A DNA stretch of 64,000 nucleotides from Ampelocalamus luodianensis (Eukaryota; Streptophyta; Magnoliopsida; Poales; Poaceae). A program made the position numbers and the translations under genes. The stretch spans positions 36,710,342-36,774,341 of the forward strand of contig CM070619.1 in assembly GCA_036346255.1 (NCBI GenBank), read 5' to 3'. Positions 36,078 to 47,699 of this stretch are shown one piece after another. Position 1 is the stretch's first letter. Every line of letters begins with the position of its first letter. The notes under the pieces were generated by a model. It saw only the letters and a list, made by a program, of their open reading frames with translations. It searched no databases and was not told the origin of the DNA.

Positions 36078-39000
36078 TGTGAGGACCCCGATTTATTTGA
36101 CTTGTAATGCTTAGCCTTCCATTGACCCTAGCATCACAAAACAAATAAACCAAGCCTCGAGACATGTATGCTTCCCAGAAATACAGCATACACACCCCGT
36201 TACAAAATCATGCATCAATTCCATACATCACGATATAACAATTCTGGCGAAAGACATACATAATATAAAGTTATTACAACAAGGGCCTGACTGGCCAAAT
36301 AACAACAAGTATCATTAACAGCGGAAGCAAAAGTGCCATAAGATGGCTAAGACAAAAACCAACCGGTTAGCCACATAACCACAGGGCAACCGACCGGGCC
36401 GCCAAGCTAGTCGTCCCAACGGTAGCACAACTCACAAAAGCCGATCCCATTGGGGATCAACCTCTTCCTCTACAACAATTAAGCAAAGCAAATGAGTACA
36501 AAAATATACTCGCAAGACTTACGGGTAACAAAACCTAGTTACTACTATATGCAGGCTTTAATCAAAGGAGAAGGCTCAAGGTTAATTTTCAGCATAAAGC
36601 AAGTTTTATTTGCAATAGATAATATGTTGAAGGCAATTTTGACAATCTGAATTTTATTTGCATAAATAACAGCGATACCATAAGTAATAATGTAACAACA
36701 ACCTAGAGATGACTAACCCAATAGCCATCACAACAATAGCACGAATTACCCATTCGTACCACCCATGTCAAGTTTTAATTAAAAGGTTGTAGTCTAACTT
36801 TGAAAGACCTTGCAAGCGTGTCCATAACCTAGGGCGAGGCTATTCGAATAGTTTTAACCTCGCAGGTGTACCAATGTACCCACACTTGGATCGCCTTTCC
36901 ACCGTACGGTTAGCACACTTCCTTAGGTATGCAGCATGGTGAGTCTAATGAGACATTTCCAATATTGTGTATCAACTACGAGTCGCTCGTATGGACCAAG
37001 TCCATACGCTTACATTGTAAAGTCAGAAAGACAACTACCCTTGGGGTAAAGCTTACGGACAACTCTGATGCTCTGTCACATACCCACTCATTTTACCACA
37101 ACACAACGCACACACGCCCTCCCGCGACTGTAGCCAACACACGCCAAAGTACTAAGTCAGAGAGGTCTCATACCCTCTAGTGTGGTTAGCACGCACAAAT
37201 GCTTGGTTTAGTATAACAAGATGTTCGGTCCTTGTTGACCCGCACCAATCGATCACACCCACAAGCACACCATCTTACCATTGTGCCCAAGTCCAAATCA
37301 TTTTGTTTTCATTTTTAGTTTTCGCAAATGCACATAGCACGAGGCTGAAATCATAAAGTCATAATAAGTTTATGTGATCAAGATTATCGACTAGGTCGAT
37401 AACCGCCCAACTCTACCGGTACCTAAGCATTCTAAGCATGACACCGTAAAGACCATAAAAGAACATAATTAAATCATCGGGCTCTAATTCACCAGCGATG
37501 TTAATAACTTATGTTTTGTGGCAGGGGGCAGACAATTTAAAGGCAACCATGCAATGGGATTAGCTACCTCTAATCGATAAAATAAACCTTGACACCAGAA
37601 GCATGCATATTTAGGTTTTGCAAACAAGATATTAGAATTTAAAAGTGGTAGGAGCAATATGATCAAATGATGTTACGCTGCTTGCCTTGCTGTAGGTCAC
37701 TTTCTTGCTGCAGAGGATTCACTCACGTAATCAATAATTCCTTCGGAACCTAACGCGAAAAGGCGATAGCCAAATAAGATCGAAGAACACCAAATAAAAC
37801 TCAACAGCAAAAGTTCTCCAATTACCATGAAATTTATACATCAGCAAGATTATGATTTTAGACAATTTGAGAAACAAGAATCACTTCATCTGGACTAACT
37901 ATGAAAAAGTTATGGCAAAACTAAATTCTCTCAGCCCCTAAATTCAATTTAAAATCCTATTTGTTACTGTTCATGGCATAAATTTCTAGAATGAACTAGA
38001 GTCTAAAATTTTTATGGTAGGTAGGTTAAGACATTCTAAGAACAGCAAAATTGAGTTTGCACAATTTGGAGTTAAAATGAATTAGTTATGATTTTCTAAA
38101 GTTGTGAAACTGGCATATGCCACTTTACAGGAACATAAATATGAACAAGACCCAAGCTAAGCTAAAGTACACTACCAGAGGGATTTTACAGAATTGGGTT
38201 TGCTCAAAATGGAAAAACAGAGAAAAGGTTATGCATTTTATAACTTTTAATGAGTTTCTAGACAACATTTTAGGTTGAAGCAAGTTAACTCAGCTTATAT
38301 CATTTTCTGCTGCCGAAAAGAGACTAAATGCATCCTCAGATTATAATTCCTTTTATTTCGGAGCTAATGAAATTTGAATCAATAAAAAAGGAGCTAAAAT
38401 GACAAAGTTATGCACTTTAGAAATTTAAAACACTGAAATACTTTGAAAATTGAAGCTCTCGGGGAGGTCCAAAAGAACTGGAGAGAACGGGGAGGTCGTG
38501 GCCGTCGAGATGAGATCCAACGGCTACGACCAGATGGGCGCACAACGCAAGCGAGAGGAGTTCCTAGCGCGCATAGGAGGTCGTGGCCGTCAGATCAAGA
38601 TCTGGCAGTCCCGAGCACTAGGGGAGGTCCTAGAACTTCAAACCCACGGAGGAGGTCTGGACGGTCAGGATTTCTCGGGGGAGATCTTGACGGTCTAGAT
38701 CTCCAGGGGGAGGTCCTACGGCTTAAGTCCACCGAGGAGGTCCCGACGGCTAAGATCTCTCGGGGGAGATCTTAACGGTCCAGATTTACCGGGGAGGTCT
38801 CAACAGCCAAGACCTCCACCGACATATCTAAAGTGCCGAGGAGGTCTAGGACGTTAGATGGAGATCTAACGATCCAGAGCTACGGGGAGGTCCTTAAGTG
38901 AAGGATTTAATCGGAGGAGGTCGGAACGGTCAAGATCTACTAGGGGAGGTCTTGAACGATCCAGATCAACTCGAGGGAGGTCCGATGCGGCGGGGTTTTA

Positions 39001-40580
39001 GCGAGAGGAGATCTGGACGACTCAGATGGAACTGGGGAGGTCCTGGGCGGTCCAGATCGAGGCGGAGGGAGGTCTAAAGCGATAAGGTTTTACATAGGGA
39101 GGTCTGGACGGTTGAGATCTCCACGGGGAGGTCCTCAATGGTTCAGATCTGCTTTAAAGAGGTCCTTAGCTCCTCCGCACAAAGGACCAGTGGGAGGTCT
39201 TTTGCAAAGAGGACCCCGTGGGAGGTCCTGGGGTGGTCTTTGCAAAGTGACCGAGGTGGTCTTTTTGCAAAGAGGACCCCGGTGGAGGTCCAGGGGGTTA
39301 AGAATTTTCGGAAAAGAGCCCAAGGCCTAGATCTATTCTGGAGAGGTCGTGAACGGCTAGGATTAACCCGAGGAGGTCGTAAGGGTGGTCTGAGTGGGGG
39401 CTTAAAATCCGACAGCAGTAGGGTGAGGCCCACGCGCAAGTGACCGAGAAGACTTTTCCGAGAGCACTAACGGCGAGAACACAATAAATACTCATCCTAA
39501 ACATTAATTGAGCGCGGGAATCGCCGCGGGGTTTTAAAGACTCGGGCCCACGAGACAGTGGCTCACGGGCACTGCTTTAAGACCCCATTAATACTCCAAA
39601 TGATTAACAATCACAGCGCCATTAACGTGTCCTAAAATTTTGACAAAAACGGGAGCTGCCTCCCGGCAAAACCCGAGCGGCTACAACGGCTTGCTGCCGG
39701 CGATCCTGGCCGCAGCGGCGCGAAACATGAGCTGAAATGGACTCGCAATAGCAGTAGGAACCTAGTGGTGGCAACCTCGCCGGCGGCGATGGTCCAGAAT
39801 GCCGGCTAGCCGGAAAAACGAAAAGAGGTCTAAATACTGCAACTTGAAAACAGCCGAAGGCTTCGGGGTGGTCTAAAGGAATGGCTTCCCAGACATCTAT
39901 GGACTAATAAGAATCTACCTGGATGGAGGGAAGCCTTGAAAGTTAGCCGGAGCAGCTGGTCCTCGGAGGAGCTCGCCGGACTTGGAGAAGAGAGGTGGAA
40001 AATGGCACCCTGAGCAAATTGAGTGGCACCCAAGTATCAAAAGAGCTTCATTAAGGTTCACAGAAGCTACTGGAGCAAATAATTTCAAAATGGGCCACTC
40101 ACCTGAGCTGAGGGAGAAGATGCCCAATTTCAGCCAAAATGTGAATAATCCCCAAATTGGACAGATCTTGCGAATCAAATCCAAAATTAAGTGAGGGGAT
40201 ATGCTTAAGATAGTGAGGAGATGGAAATGGTGCAAGGAATTGTGGGGGAGAACCACTGGAGCACTAAGAACACCAAAGGAGCTTTTCGGGCCAACAATGG
40301 GGATTGTCGGATTTGAAGTATGGAGCTCCAAAAGTGAAGATGGAGCTTAAGGGTGGTCTAAAGAAGGACCAGGAGGTATGAGGGGTGCTTAAAAAGCTTT
40401 GAAAGGGTTAGGGTTTGACAAGGAGTCCTTCGGGGGACAAAAGGAGCATGGCTCGAGACAATACCGAAAGCGAAAAAGGTGGAAGAGGGTAGGTTAGGGC
40501 ATGGCACTGCCGAATCATGTCCCCCACAGCTCTTAATGTCATTAGGACGGCTGTAGGGAGCATGAAATGACATCTCCTTC
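36078..40580 (-). repeat. LTR-D2, reverse gypsy LTR, main part (interrupted)
   Basis: On the reverse strand it ends GGGGTCCTCACA like LTR-D1, and the ~1.6 kb up to about 37690 is similar (roughly 80% by eye) to 33660-35213. Farther in it differs: it holds an array of GGAGGTC units (38455-39400) and a GC-rich block (39650-40050). No TATA box was found. It is interrupted at 40580 by the LTR-E1 fragment and seems to continue at 45781-46436, which would make it about 5.1 kb. Confidence 0.7.
38455..39400 (-). repeat. Degenerate GGAGGTC tandem array in LTR-D2
   Basis: Some 20 to 25 units of about 35-42 bp can be followed, with a loose consensus of GGGGAGGTC, then GACGGTC, then AGATCT. Towards the right (39165-39290) units become different and include AAAGAGGACCCCG repeats. 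A further unit lies at 45781-45870 beyond the inserted fragment. Confidence 0.75.
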
Positions 40581-41370
40581 ACTCCATTGAATTGGTCTGA
40601 GTCTGGTGAAAGATCATTCTATGGTCCAGACTTGGTAAAGGAAGCAGAAGAGCAAGTTCGACTGATTCGAGATTGTTTGAAAACTGCACAGTCTCGTTAG
40701 AAGAGCTATGCTGATCATCGTCGTCGTGAATTGAGCTTTGAGGTGGATGACCATGTCTATCTTAAAGTGTCACCCATGAAGGGTACTCATCGTTTTCAGG
40801 TAAAAGGAAAGCTCGCACTCGTTATATCGGACCCTTCAATCATTGCCAAGCGAGGAGTCGAGCTTACCAATTGGAACTACTCGAATCACTTTCAGCAGAT
40901 GCATGATACTTTTCATGTGTCTCAATTAAAGAAATGCCTTCGTGTTCCTATTGAGGCAATCGCTATGAGCATCTTGATCTCAACTCGATCTTTCATATCA
41001 AGAACAACCAAGACGTATCCTCGACACAATGGAACACAGACAAGAAATCGTCTGTCAAGTTCTTGAAAATTCATGGGCTAATCATTCGAGGATGAAGCCA
41101 CTTGGGAGCGCAAGATCGATGCGGATCGAGCACCCCATCTTTTTGTTGTTTAGGACTTTCCTTTCAATCAAGAAAGGAAAGTTTAAACAAAGCAATGTAA
41201 ACAAAGATGTAATAATAACACTATGTTGTTATGTAAAGTTCTTCTTTGTTATCTTTGAAGGAAATCAAAACAATGATGTGGAATTTCCTCATAATTCATT
41301 TCCATTTCACTTCTTCCCGATCTTAACTTGTTCCAAATCTCGGGACGAGATTTTCTTAAGGGGGTAGGTT
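40581..41370 (+). pseudogene. Gypsy pol tail of LTR-E1: integrase C-terminus and chromodomain
   Basis: The sequence corresponds to the end of the integrase and the chromodomain of the LTR-E element: SFYGPDLVKEAEEQVRLIRDCLKTAQSR, then ELSFEVDDHVYLKVSPMKGTHRF, KGKLA, and a chromodomain-like segment around 41055-41140. Stops and frameshifts break it at about 40698, 40815 and 40900. It is the uninterrupted homologue of the site where the copia element inserted at 51343. It begins abruptly at 40581 inside LTR-D2 and ends with a PPT (41356-41368). The sequence is very close to 59287-60030. Confidence 0.85.
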
Positions 41371-42039
41371 TGTAATGCCCAGAGTTTATAAACAGATAAT
41401 AAAGTGCTTTATGAACAGTAATGAGATACTGTTCATGGCATTTGCTTCATGTTTACACTTTGGGCAACATGTTACAAATTGAAAACCTTCCTTTTGCCAA
41501 AAATCCCAAAAGGATCATTTAAAGTCTTAAAAGGATACAAGATAAAACTTGTATTATGACTGGAAGTATTTTTATTAAAGCCTAGATAAATTATCTTGGC
41601 TAAAAATATTTTTGTTGCATTTTAGAAATTATTTGGGCTTAAAGAAAATTTATCTTCTTTAAATGAATATTTTCGGCCTGAAATAAATATTTATGTATTT
41701 TATAAAGTGAAAATGTGGTTGATGAAATTTATCTGGGAAATATATCATCCCAGTAGCTTACAGAAAATTTTCATGAATTTATAAATTTATTTGCTATTTT
41801 TAAAGCCCACCAAACCTTTTAAATATTTGAATAAGGTTTGGTCAACCAAACCGGTCCAAACCTAGCCCTAATATCAGAGCGACTCGGACCACGTATCTTG
41901 GTCCAACCCAATCACCTTGGTCAGCTCGGTCACGTTGGGCGCGAGCCCAAAATCCACGCGTGATGCGAGCCGTCGATCTTCAATCGAACGCAGGCGAGCT
42001 CACTGCATCACACGAGCCGCCCACGCAGTATGAGATCAA

Positions 42040-42780
42040 CCTCCACCGTTGGATCTTAATCCAACGAACGTGATCGGTGTATGCAATCGGACAACTCCGG
42101 ATCCTTATTCAATCTCCACCGTTCGTTTCCAATCCAACCGTGACGCTCTTTTCGTTTTAAACTTAAAGGCGCGCTTTTATTTCGTAGTTAGATTCAAATC
42201 CTCACGCTTTTTCCCTTTTTCCCGCGTGTTATAAAGCCCGCACTCCTCTGGACCGTTGGATCTTCATCGTATGGCCCAGATTTGTGTATGCATTCGGACG
42301 ACTCCGGATCCCCGCACAATCGTGGCCGTCCATCCTTGATCTAGCGGTATCGCTTATTTCAATTTGAAATCAGAGGCGCGCGTTAATGTGGGCCTTTGGA
42401 TCTCAATCCTACGGCACTCCTTTTTGACCGTGGGCCTTTAAAGCCCAAAATCGGTGGGTCGTTGGATTTTAATCGTGCGGACCACATGGGTGTATGCAAT
42501 CGGACCATCCGGTTCCATTTTACATCCTGACCGTAGAAATTAAATCCAACGGTGCTGAGCCATCGCATCAAAAGAAGAGTGACGTGTATATCTTTTAATT
42601 GATCGTTGGATCTTGATCCAACGTATATCTTTGAAAGTGGAGCCCACAGGTCCTTCGGGATTTCAATTAGATCTCGATCATCCGATCTAGATCGTGCGGT
42701 CCATATTAACTGGTACCGATTCAAATCATTTAACCTCTCTATTTATCGCAGCCACCCATTTCCAATCGGACGGTTGGTGT
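42040..42780 (+). repeat. Array of CCGTTGGATC dyads in LTR-E1 U3
   Basis: About ten variants of CCGTTGGATCTNNATCNNACGG occur between the LTR start and the TATA box. Two are perfect dyads of 8-bp arms around a 4-base loop (42047-42066 and 42604-42623). The same array is at about 60700-61430 in LTR-E2. They could be protein-binding sites of the promoter or structural repeats; that is not decided by the sequence. Confidence 0.7.
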
Positions 42781-42996
42781 TCTTTTCGCATTTTAGGAGA
42801 CGCTACATGTGTGGATCGCCAATGGACCCACATGTCATATTTTGCCTCTCTTCTTCCTTATCTCTGCGCGCAGCCATTTTTGTGAGCAGGGGAGAGGATT
42901 TATCCAAAGATTATACACTAATTTTTGAGATGTTTAGCTAAATGGACACCTCATCAACTCTAGATCTTTCCCTCTTGCCCTGTAGCTCAACATCCA

Positions 42997-43004
42997 TATA
43001 TAAA
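42997..43004 (+). promoter_or_regulatory. TATA box of LTR-E1 promoter
   Basis: TATATAAACCCTAG, about 1.6 kb into the LTR, just after the dyad array. The LTR-E2 equivalent at 61651-61656 is shorter by two bases but keeps TATAAA. Confidence 0.75.
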
Positions 43005-45780
43005 CCCTAGCTTTCCTTACTTTGTGCCATTGTTGACCGAAGAAGCTCATCCTTTTCTTGCTGACCAGTGGAGTTTCTTGCTTCTTGTTCATTGCTTATC
43101 CACTTTAAGCACTGGTTCCACCTTACAATAAAGATTTGACATCTTTTGTAGGTTGAACCATTGTCCATCTCTCTGTTGATCAACATCCAGATTTTAGAAA
43201 CTTGGGTGTCTTCCTTCTTCTGGTAAGATAAAACCCTAGTTTTGACATTTTGAGCATCTTAAGGACCTTAGAAGCTGCTGTGAATCATTCTCTTAAGCAT
43301 CAGTAGCTTCAACTCGCTTTAAACTGAAAAGTTGATATTATGCCTTTTCGGTTTTTCATGTCATTTTCAAGACCTAGGGTTCTTCCTGTCAACTTATCAT
43401 CTTATTTAGGTTTTGACTAAACCCTAGCAGCATGACAAATTGATCTTTCAATTCTTGTCATCATCTATTTTGACTCCTAGCTGAAATATGTCTCTGTTCT
43501 CTTGTCGGCTCAACCGACAAAATAGGTGTTTGCTTTAGCTTTTGTAATCTAACTAGTTAGGGTTAGACTAAGGTTGGTTTGGGATGTTAATTACCCTAAA
43601 GGATCATGCTAAGATTCATTTATGGACTTTTGCATGATCTATACTTCTTTTTCCAAAAATTGCAATCATCTGCTTTCACTCTTTTACAATCTGAAAACTG
43701 GAGTTTTGCACTAAAACCTAATTTCTGTCTTTTGAAAACAGTGAGCTATATAATGGGTTATTATCATTATTATGGGTAGTTATGGCTTAAGCATACTGTA
43801 ATCATGTATTTCTAGATTGATCATGCATATTTCTTCCATTTTGGACTTATTGTCAGTTTTGGTATTTATTGGATCTTATTGTTTCTTTTAGAATCTGGTT
43901 CTGTTGAAGCAATTGAATCTTTTTCTGAGCAACCAGAACCTGCAACAGAAGTCTATTACTACCAAGGCAAGCATCCTCTTTGCACCATATCGAACCCAGA
44001 TTTTGTACAATAGCTTTTACAAATCCAGTGATATCTGTGCATGCTATTTGTCCGAAAATACAAAATGTGACTTGTAATAGCTAGCTATAACCTGCCATGG
44101 TGGATTACCTTAATCATGATCATACACTCAACTCTAGTGTAGTACTGTATACTATATGGTCTATTTTCAGATTTGGCTTAGATATGCAGTCTAGAGATTT
44201 TAGAGTTTGACAAGCATATCTTGTCAAACATGGGAATCACCACTGAACTATTGTCATTTTAAACTCTTTGTCCAGTTTCTTTAAATCAGTCTTGTATTTG
44301 AAATTCAAATTGATCTGGACAAGAGGAAGCTAGTGATGGTGCTTTTGTGCACGAGATTGGGTTTTGTGGTGGACTTGTCCGGTTAATTAAGGACCGAACT
44401 CTGATTATTCAATTCAAGTCCCCCACGTACTTCCACATGCAGTGTATGGGCGCTGTTTGGTTAAGTAAAATGTTGAGACTATTGAGTTGGAAACAGGAGA
44501 GTAAGGATATGTGTATTGGCCTTGTATGGCATAGATGCTTTGGTCCGAGGACTGCGTTTTATGCCATGTGAGCTTTGTATGTCGATGTCGGATGTTCTTA
44601 GGAGGTGAGGCGTATATGTGCCTCGTCGCATATCGATACCTTAATGGTGCCGATAGCATTCTACTATGGGTGGGAGCCCAAGTCTCTTTAAATTGTTTGG
44701 ATCGGCATTCTTGACACAACATGTGTGCCCTGTGGTTAGTAGGTGGTATAGCCTACACTAGTGGGATCAATGCACACATGGGGGTCCAACTCAATAGTGT
44801 TAGCTTGTTGAAAAATACCAAATCTTAGTTTCCCCGGTCGGCATACCAAAGGAAGTATGTCATCATTCGGAGGCATCCGAAGGCAACGGGCTAGCTAAGT
44901 CATGTGGGTAAAGATGTACACCCCTGCAGGGTATAAACTGTTCGAATAGCCGTGTCCACGGTCATGGACGATAACTTGAATTGATGTCACCTGTATAGAG
45001 GTTTTGATTTTCAAAAATCTGGTTTTGGTTTATTTTCGGATGGCATGAGGGAATCATGCACTGTACTGTTTACATTTAATGTATTTACTTACTGTTTTAC
45101 TTTATCTTTGATTTATTAAATTGCTTTATCAAAAGTTAGCCTTTGTAGGTTAAGAGGTATCGCTTTATGCAAATTTGAACCTTTATACCTTCCTTTTGTA
45201 ACCTTATGCATGTAACAACTCTACTCCTTTGATTAGGCTCTAATCACCACTTTCTTTTACTAGTTTGTGTAAGACTTGCTGAGTACCTTTTGTACTCAAG
45301 GTGCTACCACCTATTGTTGCAGGTGAGGATGGTTTCCTTTATGAAGTACCCGTTAGCGCCGATCAGGGTGACGCTAACGAGTAACGCTACTTCTTTCCTC
45401 CACGCAATTGCCTGCGGGTGGATGAGGCCATTGGTGGACATTTTCCGTTTATTTTGCTTCCGCTGTATACTGTTAAAGTGACCAAGTCACTTAATATTGT
45501 AGTACTAATAGAATGATGTAACCTTATGTTTAATTATATCAATGTATGATCGTATGTGTTTGATGCAATGTTGATGAAGGATATATATGCAATGGTCGTT
45601 GATCCTGGGAACCATTGTGAATCATATATATCCGGGAATCCTGTTTACTGGATCTGTCATTTGTTAAATTTATATCTTTAGCATGGTTTTTAATAAAGGG
45701 GCAGTATTGTTCCTTCATTAACAATTGTGCTACAGTATGAATTTAATTAGTAACATTTCCAATAACTGGGGGTCCTCACA

Positions 45781-46436
45781 GAGGAGGAGGGGAGGTCGTG
45801 GGCACTGGATCTGAATCAAACGGCCGGAGACCACCAGCGCCATGAGCCGGGAGGTCCTAGCTGACCAGGCTTGACCGAGCCAGGTGGATGGGCTCGGGTT
45901 TTGATTCGAGCCCGAGCCTGGCTCAGACCCGAGTCTGACCTTAACCCAGTATAGACATTTAGGTTTTTTAGAAGAGCTGAAGTTTGGGGAAAGGTTTGAG
46001 GTAGCAAAACAACTCTAAAAATTCTCAAATTTTTACAGGAGCTTGCTAGCTAGGATAATGACATTGTGTAAAATTCCCAGAGGTTTTGGTGTTGCACATT
46101 TTCCCCCAAAAATTCTACAATGCTGCTGGACCAAGGTTTGACGAGAGTTTAAATTGGGTTGACTTGCCTCCAAAGTGTTCAAACAATTTCTATAAGTTGT
46201 GAAATTTTTCAGAGGGGTCCCACATCAATCCTAGAACTTAGGAAAGGTATTTCTAGGATATGATCAAAATGTTTGACATGAATGTTTCCTTGGAAGCTCA
46301 AGGTTTGGATCAAAAGACTTGTGACTTTGTATTTTCATATCTTTTGTACAAGAATTGTTTGGTACAATAGGAAATACATGATGTAAGAAAAGTTTTAATT
46401 TCTACTCATTTTCTTACATCTGAAACACAAGTCTAA
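45781..46436 (-). repeat. LTR-D2, likely continuation (5' end on its own strand)
   Basis: It opens with a GGAGGTC-type segment like 38455-39400, then a GC-rich part with repeated CTCGGGT/GAGCC, then ~0.5 kb of AT-rich sequence, the same order (in reverse) as the first 0.6 kb of LTR-D1 and LTR-E. The expected LTR terminus is not seen; a copia LTR begins at about 46437. Confidence 0.55.
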
Positions 46437-47634
46437 TATTGGGATGTTCTGATCCGAACTTGAGGTCTATTACGAATTCAAGGCCTATAAGAATTTAGAT
46501 CCAAATCAAATCCTAGCCCTTTAAGTGTGTGACCCTATAGGTTCGCGTGTAATCGGTTGTGACTCGAAAACTCTTTTTCGATCACGAGTCGTCAGCGGTA
46601 CCTAGTAGCACATAACGATTCCCGAACACACACAGAATATATCGGACGAACCTTAATGCAATATGATCTACGACCAGGTCCTTATCACTTATGACCAACT
46701 CGTACTTAGTCACGACCAGTTCATAATTACTTACAACCAGTTCATAACTCCTTACGACCAGTTAATGCCTAACTATGACCAGTTTGCAACTCCTTACGAC
46801 CAGTTGGTGATCATGTTCGAGTAGTCTTCGACTAGGTCGCATCTCCATATGATTTCGACTAGTCTACGACTTCGCGAATAGAACGACCTGCTTGTGTATT
46901 CTCCCTTTGCCTCACGACATCTGGTTGAACTCCAGGTGAGATAAAATGTCATCGATGGACTGTTCAAAACTTTCTCGATCAAGTGTCGAATAACTTCATG
47001 TGGTCGACACTTCGACCACTAGTGGCATAGCCATGCACTTTCTTTATTCGACCACAACGAGGGGCCCAGAGACATCTCTCCTGTTATGTTAGGAGGGGCA
47101 AATCCCATATCCGACCAGACACATTCCTCCGCATGTTTCATAGCATACCCAAAAGCTACCTTTATAACTACCCAGTTACGAAGTAGCGTTTGGTAACCTC
47201 TAAGAGTGCCATTACACATGTAGGAAACCATGCTGATCTCAGGTCTAAGGATTATACATCATCATTGCTTGAGACTAACTAACGACACATAGAATCATAA
47301 CAATCTCAATAGTGTCTCAAGGTGGGTCTTATCCAACACCATGTTCTCTAACATGTGTTCATATTATTGGTTTGATATCTGCATATCTATGACCTGTGAA
47401 ACATGGTCATCAACCAATATATATGCTAGTCTATTCATATATGTCCTCATGTTTCTGACCAGGGAATGATTAAGAATAATTATCGTAGAAATACAGAGTT
47501 TCACAATCAAGTCACATACTTAATGATAAATATTAACGATATAAATCTAGGAACAAGATAGCACATTATCAAATGTTATGAACATAATATAATATAATCA
47601 TCTCTATGATTGTCTCTAGAGCATATTTCCAACA
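46437..47634 (-). repeat. Reverse copia LTR (Angela/BARE-1-like), no interior
   Basis: On the reverse strand it begins TGTTGGAAATATGCTCTAG at 47634 and matches the nested copia LTR (51343-52645) along the middle, for example around AGTTATAAAGGTAGC and GGGATTTGCCC. It ends near CATCCCAATA at 46437, comparable to the TTCCCAACA end of the complete copy. No copia interior or second LTR adjoins it, so it is a solo or truncated LTR. Flanking bases (CTAAT-like and AGATG) do not form a clear duplication. It includes a 21-bp tandem repeat. Confidence 0.78.
46671..46817 (-). repeat. Seven tandem 21-bp units in the copia LTR
   Basis: Units start at exactly 46671, 46692, 46713, 46734, 46755, 46776 and 46797, with a core of (C/T)GACCAGTT followed by CATAACTCCTTA-like sequence. 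Spacing is constant, while bases vary between units. The complete copia LTR in this window lacks a comparable array. Confidence 0.85.
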
Positions 47635-47699
47635 AGATGTATGCCGGTAGTTGTTTCCCTTTGAGTTCAAATCTGCCCGCAATGTGTAGGGCAGTCTTG

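Larger units (their letters stand above)
41371..45780 (+). repeat. LTR-E1, complete 4.4-kb gypsy 3' LTR
   Basis: It starts TGTAATGCCC after a polypurine tract and ends GGGGGTCCTCACA. The first 0.45 kb is AT-rich; 42040-42780 holds a series of CCGTTGGATC-type dyads; a TATA box lies at 42997-43004; a GAGTAC/GTACTC hairpin follows the TTGCT motif at 45276-45298. It is almost identical to LTR-E2 (60031 onward) except at scattered sites, many of them CAG or CTG. LTR-D2 sequence resumes at 45781. Confidence 0.9.

Noticed and set aside
46437..47634. Target duplication around the solo copia LTR
   Set aside because: Flanking bases do not match, and the left border is uncertain by several bases.
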